A stretch of DNA of 22,487 bases. Source: Terrisporobacter othiniensis (lineage in GTDB: Bacteria > Bacillota > Clostridia > Peptostreptococcales > Peptostreptococcaceae). Location: NCBI RefSeq assembly GCF_000808015.1, contig NZ_JWHR01000123.1, forward strand, positions 1 through 22,487, given 5' to 3'. Every line of letters starts with the position of its first letter. The first letter of the stretch is position 1. Made by a program: the position numbers and the translations under genes. This document shows positions 1 through 7,146 of this stretch, one piece after another. The notes beneath the pieces were generated by a model, which was given only the letters and a program-made list of their open reading frames with translations, searched no databases and was not told the DNA's origin.

Positions 1-190
1 TTAAAATTTATTATTTGCTTGCTCGAAGAACTTAGAAAAAATAGATATGAATATTTTATTAAAAGATAGTATTAAATTAGTTGATGGAAAAGGTGGAGGA
101 AGTAAAACACTAGCACAGGGTGGCGGTAAAAATAACGGTAATTTAGATTCCTTATTTGATTATGTAAAAATTAAAATAAAATCAACTTAA
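1..190 (+). pseudogene. 3' end of an alanyl-tRNA editing / AlaRS-type DHHA1 domain gene, apparently frameshifted
   Basis: The reading frame ending at the TAA at 188-190 encodes a typical DHHA1-domain C-terminus. It contains FACSKNL, then a glycine-rich GKGGGS segment followed by AQGGGKNNG. This is the tail of alanyl-tRNA synthetase or of the free-standing AlaX editing proteins, which hydrolyse mischarged Ala-tRNA species. The remaining gene lies left of the window. In this frame a TAA sits at 2-4. The frame starting at base 1 reads LKFI, the residues expected just before FACS, so one extra base near 10-16 appears to have shifted the frame. A sequencing error is equally possible. The domain identity is clear from the glycine motifs; AlaX versus full AlaRS cannot be told from this piece. 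Confidence 0.6.
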
Positions 191-222
191 TATGAACTCA
201 TAACGATTAAATAACTTATTAT

Positions 223-251
223 TTGAAAAGATGTTAGATATTAAGTATAAT
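223..251 (+). promoter_or_regulatory. Sigma-A-type promoter for the XRE/ImmA-like gene
   Basis: TTGAAA at 223-228 and TATAAT at 246-251 are separated by exactly 17 bases. Transcription would start near 258. That leaves no leader for an ATG at 262, so it supports translation from the ATG at 295, which has its own ribosome binding site. Confidence 0.7.
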
Positions 252-294
252 AAGAAGTTGAATGACAAAAAACAACTATGAAAGGACCTTAAAT

Positions 295-1416
295 ATGAAG
301 AAAGAATTATTTAATGGTAAAAGACTTAAAATAGCTAGAATATACAGAGGAAAAACCATAGATCAAGTATCTAAGGAAACAAATATAAATAAGAAAGATA
401 TATTAGCTTTTGAAGAAAATAAATATAAGCCAACAGTGGAAAATGCATTAAAATTATCAAATGTACTACATTTTCCAAGAGAATACTTCTATAGAAATGA
501 GAACATAAAAGTAAATGTGGATGCTGCTCATTTTAATCCACAATCAACAATACAAAGAAATGAAGAAATATCATATAGAGAAAAACTAGTAATGATACAC
601 AAACTTTATTTATTTTTTGAAAATTACATCCAGTTCCCAGAGTTACAACTTCCAGATAATTTAAATAAAAACTTATCTATGGAAGAGTTAGCTGAAAGGT
701 GTAGAGAGTTTTATGAATTAGGTGAAGAACCTATAATAAATATGGTATCATTTATGGAAGCTGTGGGAGTAGTGATTACTGCTATGAATATAGACAGAAA
801 AGGTGCTTATCCATATTCACAAAAACAAAGTATTAATGGAAAAGAAAAATATATAGTATCGCTAGGTCATGACAAAAATTCTTTGGCTCTAAGGAATTAC
901 GATTTAGCATATGAATTTGCATTTATAATAAGTAATGAGTTAAATATACCAGCTAAAAGATTTAATAAAGATGATTTTGCGTCTGCTTTATTATTACCAA
1001 AGAAGAGATTAATAGGGGAGCTGTCTAACCCTAACGAATTAGAATCTTATTTAGAAGTTAAATCTAAATTTATGGTGCCACTTACTATAATTTTATATAG
1101 AGCTTATTCTTTAGGATTAATAAATTATAAAAAATACAATTATTTAATGAATGAAATAAGCAAAAATGGATGGCACAAAAAAGAGCCTTTAGACAATGTT
1201 AAATCAACTCATCCAACTTGTCTTAGAAATGCATATAAATTACTTTTAGATAATAATATAGTAAGTAAAAATACATTAATGGAAAAACTATATAATGAAA
1301 ATATTATTTTATATGCTGATGATTTAGAAATACTTATGGGACTTAAAGAAGGAAGCTTATCGAATGATAAAAAAGATGTTAAGATTTTAAGTTTTAATAA
1401 TAAAAGAAGAAAATAA
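295..1416 (+). CDS. XRE-family regulator with degenerate ImmA/IrrE-like domain
   Basis: This 373-residue protein has an N-terminal helix-turn-helix of the XRE type (about residues 5-65). A long C-terminal region follows in the position of the ImmA/IrrE zinc peptidase. Such proteins usually cleave or sense partner repressors in phage, mobile-element or stress control. The family's HExxH zinc motif should fall at residues 206-210, but the sequence there is YEFAF, so both histidines are missing. The nearby FASALLLP segment, typical after the motif, is present. The domain is therefore probably non-catalytic and may act only as a ligand- or protein-binding module. I chose the ATG at 295, with AAAGGA eight bases upstream, over an in-frame ATG at 262 that lacks a leader. 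It is followed by a hairpin terminator and appears to be a single-gene unit. The target is unknown. Confidence 0.8.
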   Translation: MKKELFNGKRLKIARIYRGKTIDQVSKETNINKKDILAFEENKYKPTVENALKLSNVLHFPREYFYRNENIKVNVDAAHFNPQSTIQRNEEISYREKLVMIHKLYLFFENYIQFPELQLPDNLNKNLSMEELAERCREFYELGEEPIINMVSFMEAVGVVITAMNIDRKGAYPYSQKQSINGKEKYIVSLGHDKNSLALRNYDLAYEFAFIISNELNIPAKRFNKDDFASALLLPKKRLIGELSNPNELESYLEVKSKFMVPLTIILYRAYSLGLINYKKYNYLMNEISKNGWHKKEPLDNVKSTHPTCLRNAYKLLLDNNIVSKNTLMEKLYNENIILYADDLEILMGLKEGSLSNDKKDVKILSFNNKRRK

Positions 1417-1421
1417 TTTAA

Positions 1422-1467
1422 AAAAGAGAGTAATCAACTATTTATAATAGGTTGAGATACTCTCTTT
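1422..1467. terminator. Bidirectional hairpin terminator between convergent genes
   Basis: AGAGAGTA and the following TCAAC arm pair with GTTGA and TACTCTCT across an A/T loop. A-run and T-run flanks on the two sides let it serve both the regulator gene on the plus strand and the unknown gene on the minus strand. Confidence 0.75.
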
Positions 1468-1471
1468 TAGG

Positions 1472-1951
1472 TTAGAAATACTTTTTATAAAATTGTATTT
1501 TGTAAGCTATTTCATTTTCTAAGTTTATAAGAAATGATCTATTAATATCATCAACATGAATTATATATTTATCACATACTTTTTCGGGCGTATTATCATC
1601 CAAATGTTTAACTAAGTAAAGGGTATTGATACAAAATAAATCATTTAATTCTTTTAGCCAATTAATATAATGATCAATAGTGCCATAAATAGTATTTAAA
1701 AATAGTTCTCTTTTATGAGGAACATTTAAATATTTTGACTCTATTTCATTAATATCATATCCAAGAGGACTGTCGCAGTCACAATATTCATTTGTTAATC
1801 TGAAAAAAATATAATCATCATATTTTTTTAAAGGAAACAAAGAACATGATTCAAAATAATAATCTACTGGAATATTGTATTTTAAAGATGTTGATATGAA
1901 TTTTTCATTGTAATCTTTTTTACTAACAGCGCCATATAAAAAATCACACAT
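1472..1951 (-). CDS. Hypothetical protein, 159 residues
   Basis: I do not recognise this protein. It has no obvious signal peptide or membrane span and is rich in Tyr, Phe, Asp and Asn. It carries a Cys pair with Asp between (YCDCDSPLGYD, about residues 57-67), which might bind a metal, but nothing else supports that. A ribosome binding site (GTGAGG) lies about 10 bases upstream of the ATG. It shares a bidirectional terminator with the convergent regulator gene. The short gap to the next minus-strand gene end (1952-2003) has no strong terminator, so it could be read through from the nitrilase gene upstream, which ends at 2004. Composition matches its neighbours. The call as a gene rests on the length of the open frame and its start signal. 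Confidence 0.6.
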   Translation of the reverse strand: MCDFLYGAVSKKDYNEKFISTSLKYNIPVDYYFESCSLFPLKKYDDYIFFRLTNEYCDCDSPLGYDINEIESKYLNVPHKRELFLNTIYGTIDHYINWLKELNDLFCINTLYLVKHLDDNTPEKVCDKYIIHVDDINRSFLINLENEIAYKIQFYKKYF

Positions 1952-2003
1952 TTATTTCAACCTCACTTAATAAATAGATTAAATTAATTGTACATATACA
2001 ATA

Positions 2004-2828
2004 TTATTTTTCAACTAATTCATATAAATCTCTTCTTCTATGATGTAGTAGAGGAAGTTCTTCTCTTACTTGGTTAACATAATCAAAATCAATTGTATAA
2101 GTAATTAAATTTTCACTTTCATCTAGTTCACAAAGGATTTCACCAAAGGGAGAAACTATTAAAGAGTGTCCATAAGAAATATAAGGAGAGTTATAATCTC
2201 TAGCAGGAGAACAACCTATAGCATAAACTTGATTATCTATGGCTCTAGACCTAAACATAACATGCCAATGAGCAGGACCTGTGGTTAAATTAAAAGAAGC
2301 TGGGACAATTATAGCTTTAGCCCCCTTATCCACCATAAGCCTTGAAAATTCAGGAAATCTAAAGTCATAACAAATACATAATCCTATTTTACCAAATTCT
2401 GTATCAAACACAGTAATCTTATCACCGGAAGATAGAGTGTCGGATTCTTTAAATTTTTGTTTGTTTTTTATATCGATATCAAATAAGTGCACTTTTCTAT
2501 GTTTTCCTATCATTTCGCCTTGTCTATCAAAAACATAAGAAGTATTATAAATTTTATTTTTTCCCTTTTCTGGAACTGAGCCACCTACTAGATATATATT
2601 ATTCGTTTTTGCTAAATTAGATAAAAAATTAAAGGTGTAATCTCCTTCTTCCTCAGCATAAAGAGGAAAATTAGATGAAACATAAGGACAAGAAAACATT
2701 TCGGGTAGAATAACAATATCAGGTCTTTCAACAGCAATTTTTGTTACTAATTGAGAAGCCTTTATAAGGTTTTCTTTTTTATCATTCTCAACTTTCATCT
2801 GAATTAGTCCTATTTTTAGTTTGCTCAT
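2004..2828 (-). CDS. Carbon-nitrogen hydrolase, Nit2/omega-amidase type
   Basis: A 274-residue soluble protein with the complete Glu-Lys-Cys triad of the nitrilase superfamily: E43 in LPEMF, K112 in KHRKVHLFD, and C153 in CICYDFRFPE. Length and the HLFD and RFPE signatures place it in the Nit2/omega-amidase branch, which hydrolyses alpha-ketoglutaramate or alpha-ketosuccinamate to the keto acid and ammonia. Members of this branch also repair or clear side products of glutamine transamination. Exact substrate cannot be fixed from sequence, and a deaminated-glutathione amidase (Nit1-like) role is the main alternative. The start is supported by AGGAGG just upstream (plus-strand CCTCCT near 2833). 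It is cytoplasmic, with no signal peptide. A tandem TATGGTATAT repeat sits in its upstream region at about 2854-2876. Confidence 0.88.
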   Translation of the reverse strand: MSKLKIGLIQMKVENDKKENLIKASQLVTKIAVERPDIVILPEMFSCPYVSSNFPLYAEEEGDYTFNFLSNLAKTNNIYLVGGSVPEKGKNKIYNTSYVFDRQGEMIGKHRKVHLFDIDIKNKQKFKESDTLSSGDKITVFDTEFGKIGLCICYDFRFPEFSRLMVDKGAKAIIVPASFNLTTGPAHWHVMFRSRAIDNQVYAIGCSPARDYNSPYISYGHSLIVSPFGEILCELDESENLITYTIDFDYVNQVREELPLLHHRRRDLYELVEK

Positions 2829-3032
2829 AATTACCTCCTAAAATATTTAGTATATGGTATATTATGGTATATATTTAAAAAGAAAACAAGTATATTGATA
2901 AATTCTATAATAACGGTATTTAAATAAGTTGAATTGATAGATTTTTTACTATACAATTATAAATAACTAGATTTTGATCAGATAAAATGAATTAATATTA
3001 TATGCCTATAAAATTAATATACTATAAAGATT

Positions 3033-3086
3033 AAAAATCAACTTTATTGGGGAAAATAAATAAAATTTACCAAGGAGTTGATTTTT
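3033..3086 (+). promoter_or_regulatory. Leader hairpin enclosing the msrAB ribosome binding site
   Basis: Bases 3033-3043 (AAAAATCAACT) are perfectly complementary to 3076-3086 (AGTTGATTTTT), an 11-bp stem that ends one base before the msrAB ATG at 3088. The 3' arm overlaps the end of the AAGGAG ribosome binding site. The stem followed by a T run also looks like a terminator. It could work as an attenuator or as a cover over the translation start; which one is inference. Confidence 0.5.
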
Positions 3087-3087
3087 T

Positions 3088-3984
3088 ATGGAGAAAACTG
3101 CAATGTTTGCAGGAGGATGCTTCTGGTGTATGGTTGAGCCTTTTGAAAAACTAATAGGAGTAAAAGATATTAGGGTGGGTTATAGTGGAGGCACAAACAA
3201 AAATCCAACATTTGAAGACGTTTGTAAAGAAGATAATAAACATTTTATGGTTGTAAAAATTATTTATGAGGATGATATGGTATCTTATAATGAACTTCTT
3301 GAAGTTTATTTTAATTCTATAGATCCAACTGATGAAGAGGGTCAGTTTGGTGATGATGGTAATTGCTTTAAAACTGCTATTTTTTATTATGATATAAATC
3401 AATGGCGACAGGCACAAAAATATATTGAGAATTTGGAAGAGAATAATATATTTGGTGACTTAATAGCAACAAATCTATGGGAAGCAAAAGAATTCTATGA
3501 GGCAGAAGAATTTCATCAAGATTTTTATAAAAAGAATCCACTATTATATAGAGAATATTATAGATTTTCTGGAAGATATGAATACTTAAAAAGAAGCTAC
3601 GCTAAAAGACATCTAAGCAAGTTACAATATGAGGTTACACAAAATAAATTAAGAGAAAAGCCTTTTAAAAATGAATATTATGATAATTTTAAAGAAGGAG
3701 TTTATGTAGATATTATAGATAATACTCCTTTATTTTCATCAAGGGATAAAATAAATAAAAATTGTGGATGGCCTATATTCTCAAAAGCAATAGATGATAA
3801 TTTAATAAAATTTATAAAAGATGAAGAAATAATAAATAAAATTGAAGTAAGAAGTAGAAAAAGTGATATACATTTAGGATATGTTTTAAATGATACATGG
3901 GAGAATTTTAGGAAGAATATTCTTTCTATTAATTCTGCATCCATAAAATTCATACCCGCAAATGAATATTTTGAAATTACTTAA
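3088..3984 (+). CDS. msrAB: MsrA-MsrB fusion, divergent at active-site positions
   Basis: The 298-residue protein joins a methionine-S-sulfoxide reductase domain (MsrA, about 1-155) to a methionine-R-sulfoxide reductase domain (MsrB, about 185-293). Such proteins repair oxidised methionine. MsrA keeps the nucleophile C11 in GGCFWCMVE. Counting from that Cys by E. coli spacing, the substrate-binding Tyr82, Glu94 and Tyr134 correspond to F42, M54 and F94; Asp129 is kept as D89. MsrB keeps the resolving-Cys motif NCGWP (C226) and HLG. Its catalytic Cys in the canonical RYCINSAS is Ser280 in LSINSAS, the second His of HLGHV is Tyr, and the zinc CxxC pairs are absent. The protein may therefore be weak, altered or inactive. 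The start has AAGGAG about 11 bases upstream. It appears to be a single-gene unit. Confidence 0.85.
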   Translation: MEKTAMFAGGCFWCMVEPFEKLIGVKDIRVGYSGGTNKNPTFEDVCKEDNKHFMVVKIIYEDDMVSYNELLEVYFNSIDPTDEEGQFGDDGNCFKTAIFYYDINQWRQAQKYIENLEENNIFGDLIATNLWEAKEFYEAEEFHQDFYKKNPLLYREYYRFSGRYEYLKRSYAKRHLSKLQYEVTQNKLREKPFKNEYYDNFKEGVYVDIIDNTPLFSSRDKINKNCGWPIFSKAIDDNLIKFIKDEEIINKIEVRSRKSDIHLGYVLNDTWENFRKNILSINSASIKFIPANEYFEIT

Positions 3985-4391
3985 TGATTTTAATATCACC
4001 ATACTGATACAAAATGGTTATCATTCAATGGTTTTTGATTATAAACCATGGAGTGATAAAATTTCGAAAATGTTAAAAAATGTTGTAGAAACTAATATTT
4101 CCGTTCTGAAAATCTGCTATAGGGATTAAATTTTTTGGGGGGAATACAATTTCATACGGAATTTTTAGCTGACATAACAAAGGAATATATTAAATTTTAC
4201 AAATATGAAATAATGAATATATATAAAGATAGAATAAAATAATTATGGTGAAATTTTATTAAATATATTTATAGAAATTGTAAATGAAAGCTAATAGTTT
4301 AAAAAAGCATTAATAATATTGATAATCTAAGGATTATATGCAATAATTAAATTTAACAATACTTATAGATAGATAAGGGGGAGATGTATAA
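3985..4391. other. Gene-free stretch with a long imperfect hairpin
   Basis: No convincing gene lies here. A 16-bp stem with one mismatch and one G-T pair forms between 4019-4034 and 4043-4058 around an 8-base loop. Neither side has a proper T run, so it is a weak terminator candidate at best. A short open frame at 4123-4242 has no start signal. A ribosome binding site (AGGGGGAG) for the next gene lies at about 4376-4383. Confidence 0.4.
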
Positions 4392-4922
4392 ATGGAAAAA
4401 CTTACGATAAATCAAGGTATGATTAAGGTAGCAGAAATAGAAAGAAATTATAGATATAAGTCACCAAATGTTATAAATAGGAAAAAGGCAAGTACTACTT
4501 ATATATTAGAAGCTGATGGTACAAGATTTGATTGTGATGAGAAATTTGATTTTAATAAAGAGTTAAATGAACTTATATCCTTATCTAAAAATATTGAAAA
4601 AATAAAAACAGCTATAGCCTATGCAAATAATACTACAGAAATAAAAGTATTAGGAGAAAAAACAACTATTCAAGGAGCTTTAAATAAAGTTAAATTGAAA
4701 AGAGAATTAGCGTTTGAATTGGAAGAACTGTTACAAAATGTAAAGGTTAGTAAAGAAAGAAAAGTAGATGCTGCTGCAACTTCTGTCTACTATAAAGTTA
4801 CAGAATTAAACTTTGATAGAGAAGAAATGGAAAAATTAATCCAAGATTTAAATAGAGAAGTGATAGAGTTAGAAGTTGCTATAAATAAAGCTAATAATGA
4901 AACTTATATAGATATTGATTAG
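4392..4922 (+). CDS. DIP1984-family-like coiled-coil protein
   Basis: A 176-residue soluble protein, largely helical, with two heptad-rich stretches (about 55-118 and 143-170). The arrangement resembles the DIP1984/septicolysin-like family. It has a central pair of helices with an IEKIKTAIAYANNTTEI segment, then a GALNKVKLKRELAFELEEL helix, a variable loop, and a C-terminal helix ending in INKANNETYIDID. The Asn-Thr-rich ends of the helical hairpins are typical of that family. No enzymatic role is established, and the old toxin-like name rests on weak evidence. The start is set by a strong AGGGGGAG site 8 bases upstream of the ATG. It is monocistronic. The family assignment is from pattern recognition only. 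Confidence 0.6.
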   Translation: MEKLTINQGMIKVAEIERNYRYKSPNVINRKKASTTYILEADGTRFDCDEKFDFNKELNELISLSKNIEKIKTAIAYANNTTEIKVLGEKTTIQGALNKVKLKRELAFELEELLQNVKVSKERKVDAAATSVYYKVTELNFDREEMEKLIQDLNREVIELEVAINKANNETYIDID

Positions 4923-5220
4923 TTTATTATGATATGGGGTGCAAACCTCATACTTATAATAAAATATGCTTATTAGATGGATAATAATATTGTACATAAG
5001 TGTTTTGGATAACTATGAGGGAGTTATAATTATTTAATAATTTATATTTACAACTTACAACTAAAATATTAATTACAATTTAACCTTATAAATAACAACT
5101 AAAGCATTTAAAAAGAAAATTTTTATAAATAATCTAAAGATAAATCCATCTAATGCATATGAAGGACATCATAAAAAATTATGATGTCCTTATTTATTTT
5201 ATTTTGATTAGAATAAATTA
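4923..5220 (+). terminator. Intergenic stretch ending in a strong terminator hairpin at 5162-5198
   Basis: AAGGACATCATAA (5162-5174) pairs perfectly with 5179-5191 around a 4-base A-rich loop. It is followed by a T-rich tail on the plus strand, and would stop transcription from the DIP1984-like gene. Only weak short repeats (GGGGTGCAAACCTC at about 4937-4950) are visible in the 240 bases before it. No gene is seen. Confidence 0.7.
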
Positions 5221-5346
5221 TTATTTTTCCCAAGCAATAATTACAAAATCTTTACCAGTTTCTTTTTTTATTTCTGCCTCTGCTTTTTTTATCGCAGCCT
5301 CTTCGGCCTTATTAATTGATGCTATTTGATAATTTTTTTCAGCCAT
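5221..5346 (-). CDS. Small conserved-looking protein, 41 residues
   Basis: The ATG at 5344-5346 (complement) has an excellent GGAGG site about 8 bases upstream, so I prefer it to a longer frame that begins at 5439. The product starts MAEKNYQIASINKAEEA, is a single Lys/Glu/Ala-rich amphipathic helix, and ends in a short hydrophobic strand (DFVIIAWEK). It is soluble, with no signal peptide or cysteine. Function is unknown. The strong start signal and protein-like composition make it a likely real gene. It faces the divergent SH3/3D gene. Confidence 0.65.
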   Translation of the reverse strand: MAEKNYQIASINKAEEAAIKKAEAEIKKETGKDFVIIAWEK

Positions 5347-5558
5347 AATAAATCCTCCATAAAATATTTTATTTTTAATAGTATATGGAAAATTAGAAAT
5401 ATAATTAGTGAATTTTCTACTAAAAAAATTAAAAACCAAATTTTTATGATAATTTTATTTAATATATTTAAAATTTAATCAAATTAAGATAATATATTAA
5501 TAAATGGATAATTATGACAAACTATATAATAGAAAAGAATAAAATTGTAGGGGGAAAA

Positions 5559-6635
5559 ATGATCAATAAGAAGAATAAATATGCATTAGCAGCATTATCA
5601 GCTACGTCTGTAATTTATGCTATAGGGGCAGGTAATGTACATGCAGACTCAAAGACTGGAGAAGTGACAGCTTATTCACTTAACATTAGAAGTGGACCAT
5701 CAACATCATATAATGCTATAGGTGGACTTAAAAAAGGAGATAAGGTTGATATTTTATCATCTAAGGATGGTTGGTATAAAATTAAATATGGTAGTAAAAC
5801 TGGATGGGTAAGTGGAGACTATATTTCAACTAAAAGTTTATCAACAACTGAGTCATCCTCTACTGGCAAAAAACTTGTGGCAACAGCGGGATTAAATGTA
5901 AGATCAGGAGGTTCTACAAACTATAAAATAATAGGATATATTAAGAAAAATCATAGTGTAGAAATGATTGGAGTCGCAAGTTCTGGATGGTATAAGGTTA
6001 AACTGAGTGATGGAACTATAGGATATTCTAGCAATAAATATTTAAAAGAAAGTAATAGTAATTCGGGAAATACATCTAATGATAACTCGAATAATAACTC
6101 TAATAATACAAATAATGGTGCTACAGTTATAGAAACTTTGATTGCTACTGCAAATTTAAATGTAAGAAGTGGACCATCAACATCAAATAGCATAGTAGGA
6201 TTAGTTTATAAAGGAAATAATGTGAGTATAGTTGAGCGTACAAATAATAATTGGTATAAGGTTAAGTTATCAAATGGGAAAATTGGTTACTGCTCTGCTG
6301 CTTATTTAAAATCAAAAAGTGAGTTAGACTCAGTAACAAATAAACCTGAAAGTTCTGATGATATATCTTCAAGCATGCAGGTGAAATCATATGCTTATTA
6401 TACTGGAACTATAACTGCTACGGGGACAAAACCTATATTTGGTAGAACAATAGCAGTAGATCCAACAGTTATACCTTATGGAAGTAGAGTATACATACCT
6501 GAATTTGATAAAACCTTTATTGCAGAAGATTGTGGTGGAGGAATTAAAGGAAATAAAATAGATATTTATATGAATACAGAACAAGAATGTTTAAATTGGG
6601 GAGTTCGAAATATAACAATTTATATTCTTAAATAA
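5559..6635 (+). CDS. Secreted cell-wall protein with three SH3b domains and a 3D domain
   Basis: A 358-residue precursor with a signal peptide (about 1-29, ending NVHADS). Three bacterial SH3 domains follow at about 35-90, 105-160 and 190-248; each has the LNVRSGPST-type start and a W-Y-K-V/I-K core. An Asn-rich linker separates the second and third. A C-terminal 3D domain (about 275-358) shows AVDP, IPYG, AEDCGGG and KIDIYM, which carry the three conserved aspartates. SH3b domains usually bind peptidoglycan. The 3D domain has the double-psi barrel fold shared with MltA-type lytic transglycosylases and the Rpf/YocH/YabE group, so a wall-remodelling role is likely. The ATG at 5559 has AGGGGG upstream and is preferred to one at 5514. 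A paralogue with one SH3b lies at 7147. Confidence 0.87.
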   Translation: MINKKNKYALAALSATSVIYAIGAGNVHADSKTGEVTAYSLNIRSGPSTSYNAIGGLKKGDKVDILSSKDGWYKIKYGSKTGWVSGDYISTKSLSTTESSSTGKKLVATAGLNVRSGGSTNYKIIGYIKKNHSVEMIGVASSGWYKVKLSDGTIGYSSNKYLKESNSNSGNTSNDNSNNNSNNTNNGATVIETLIATANLNVRSGPSTSNSIVGLVYKGNNVSIVERTNNNWYKVKLSNGKIGYCSAAYLKSKSELDSVTNKPESSDDISSSMQVKSYAYYTGTITATGTKPIFGRTIAVDPTVIPYGSRVYIPEFDKTFIAEDCGGGIKGNKIDIYMNTEQECLNWGVRNITIYILK

Positions 6636-6662
6636 AAAGCTAAGTTAATCTTAGCTTTTTTT
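6634..6662 (+). terminator. Intrinsic terminator after the first SH3b/3D gene
   Basis: AAAAAGCTAAG (6634-6644) pairs with CTTAGCTTTTT (6650-6660), followed by further T residues. It overlaps the stop codon. Confidence 0.85.
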
Positions 6663-6671
6663 ATTGTAAGG

Positions 6672-6710
6672 AAATCATATGTTATTTATTCTATGGATAA
6701 CATATGATTT
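6672..6710. repeat. Perfect 14-bp inverted repeat
   Basis: AAATCATATGTTAT at 6672-6685 is exactly repeated in inverse at 6697-6710 around an 11-base spacer. There is no T run after it, so it is not a simple terminator. It directly precedes the GC-rich island and may mark the edge of an inserted element, or be an operator. Confidence 0.6.
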
Positions 6711-6725
6711 GCAACTTTGTTAATT

Positions 6726-6796
6726 GAGCAACGGGCGAAGCAGTTGGCAATATGAAGTGGAGCGCCCACGCAGTGGCTTAAGCGAAGCGAATTTTT
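6726..6796. repeat. GC-rich island, possible dispersed repeat or structured RNA
   Basis: About 65 bases of markedly higher G+C than anything around them. Potential stems include GGGCG (6733-6737) with CGCCC (6763-6767), and CCAC (6766-6769) with GTGG (6773-6776). The motif GCGAAGC occurs at its start and end and is followed by a T run. GCAAC flanks occur at 6711-6715 and 6728-6732. No protein-coding sense is apparent. The composition points to an imported or multi-copy element; this is inference. Confidence 0.5.
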
Positions 6797-6993
6797 TATT
6801 TGTAAAAAATAATATTTTCATTTTTGTAAATTATTATTTTAGGAATTTTAACCGTGTGAAAATGTTTACAAATTGTAAAACAAAAGTTACAAAGAAGAAA
6901 AAATATAAAAAATTTTATTTCTAATTTAATTTTATGGAGTTGTTGAAAACAGTAGTGTATAGCTGAATGAATAAAATTGAAATAATAGATAAA

Positions 6994-7010
6994 TGTTACT
7001 CATTTGTAAC
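6994..7010 (+). promoter_or_regulatory. WalR (YycF) box candidate
   Basis: TGTTAC, five bases, TGTAAC matches the published WalR consensus TGTWAH-N5-TGTWAH at every defined position. It ends 17 bases before the -35 of the promoter for the second SH3b/3D gene. In Bacillus subtilis the 3D-domain gene yocH is a classic WalR target. The same sequence also forms a GTTAC/GTAAC hairpin followed by a T run, so a terminator is the alternative. Confidence 0.5.
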
Positions 7011-7027
7011 TTTTTTCTAAAAAAGCC

Positions 7028-7056
7028 TTTAAAAAGTTACTAAAATGTAATATTAT
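7028..7056 (+). promoter_or_regulatory. Promoter of the second SH3b/3D gene
   Basis: TTTAAA (7028-7033), a 17-base spacer and TATTAT (7051-7056) give a modest sigma-A promoter. The weak -35 suits a promoter that needs an activator such as one bound at 6994-7010. Confidence 0.45.
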
Positions 7057-7146
7057 ATATGTATAAGATTAATAAAAACATAAATAAAGACGAAATAATT
7101 TTCAATTGAGATAATAACCTTAAAAATTGATATAGGGGGAAAATAT

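Noticed and set aside
4123..4242. Short open frame containing FHTEFLADITKEYIKFYKYE
   Set aside because: It looks somewhat protein-like but has no start codon with a ribosome binding site, and an in-frame stop lies just upstream. At most a remnant.
6865..6879. Palindrome TTTACAAATTGTAAA as an operator
   Set aside because: A 7-1-7 palindrome is present but it is 120 bases or more from the likely promoter and such A/T palindromes arise often here by chance.
6724..6924. A 66-codon frame running through the GC-rich island
   Set aside because: It begins at a TTG with no ribosome binding site, crosses an island and an A/T-rich tail of quite different composition, and has a Lys-rich nonsense end. 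It is better read as non-coding.
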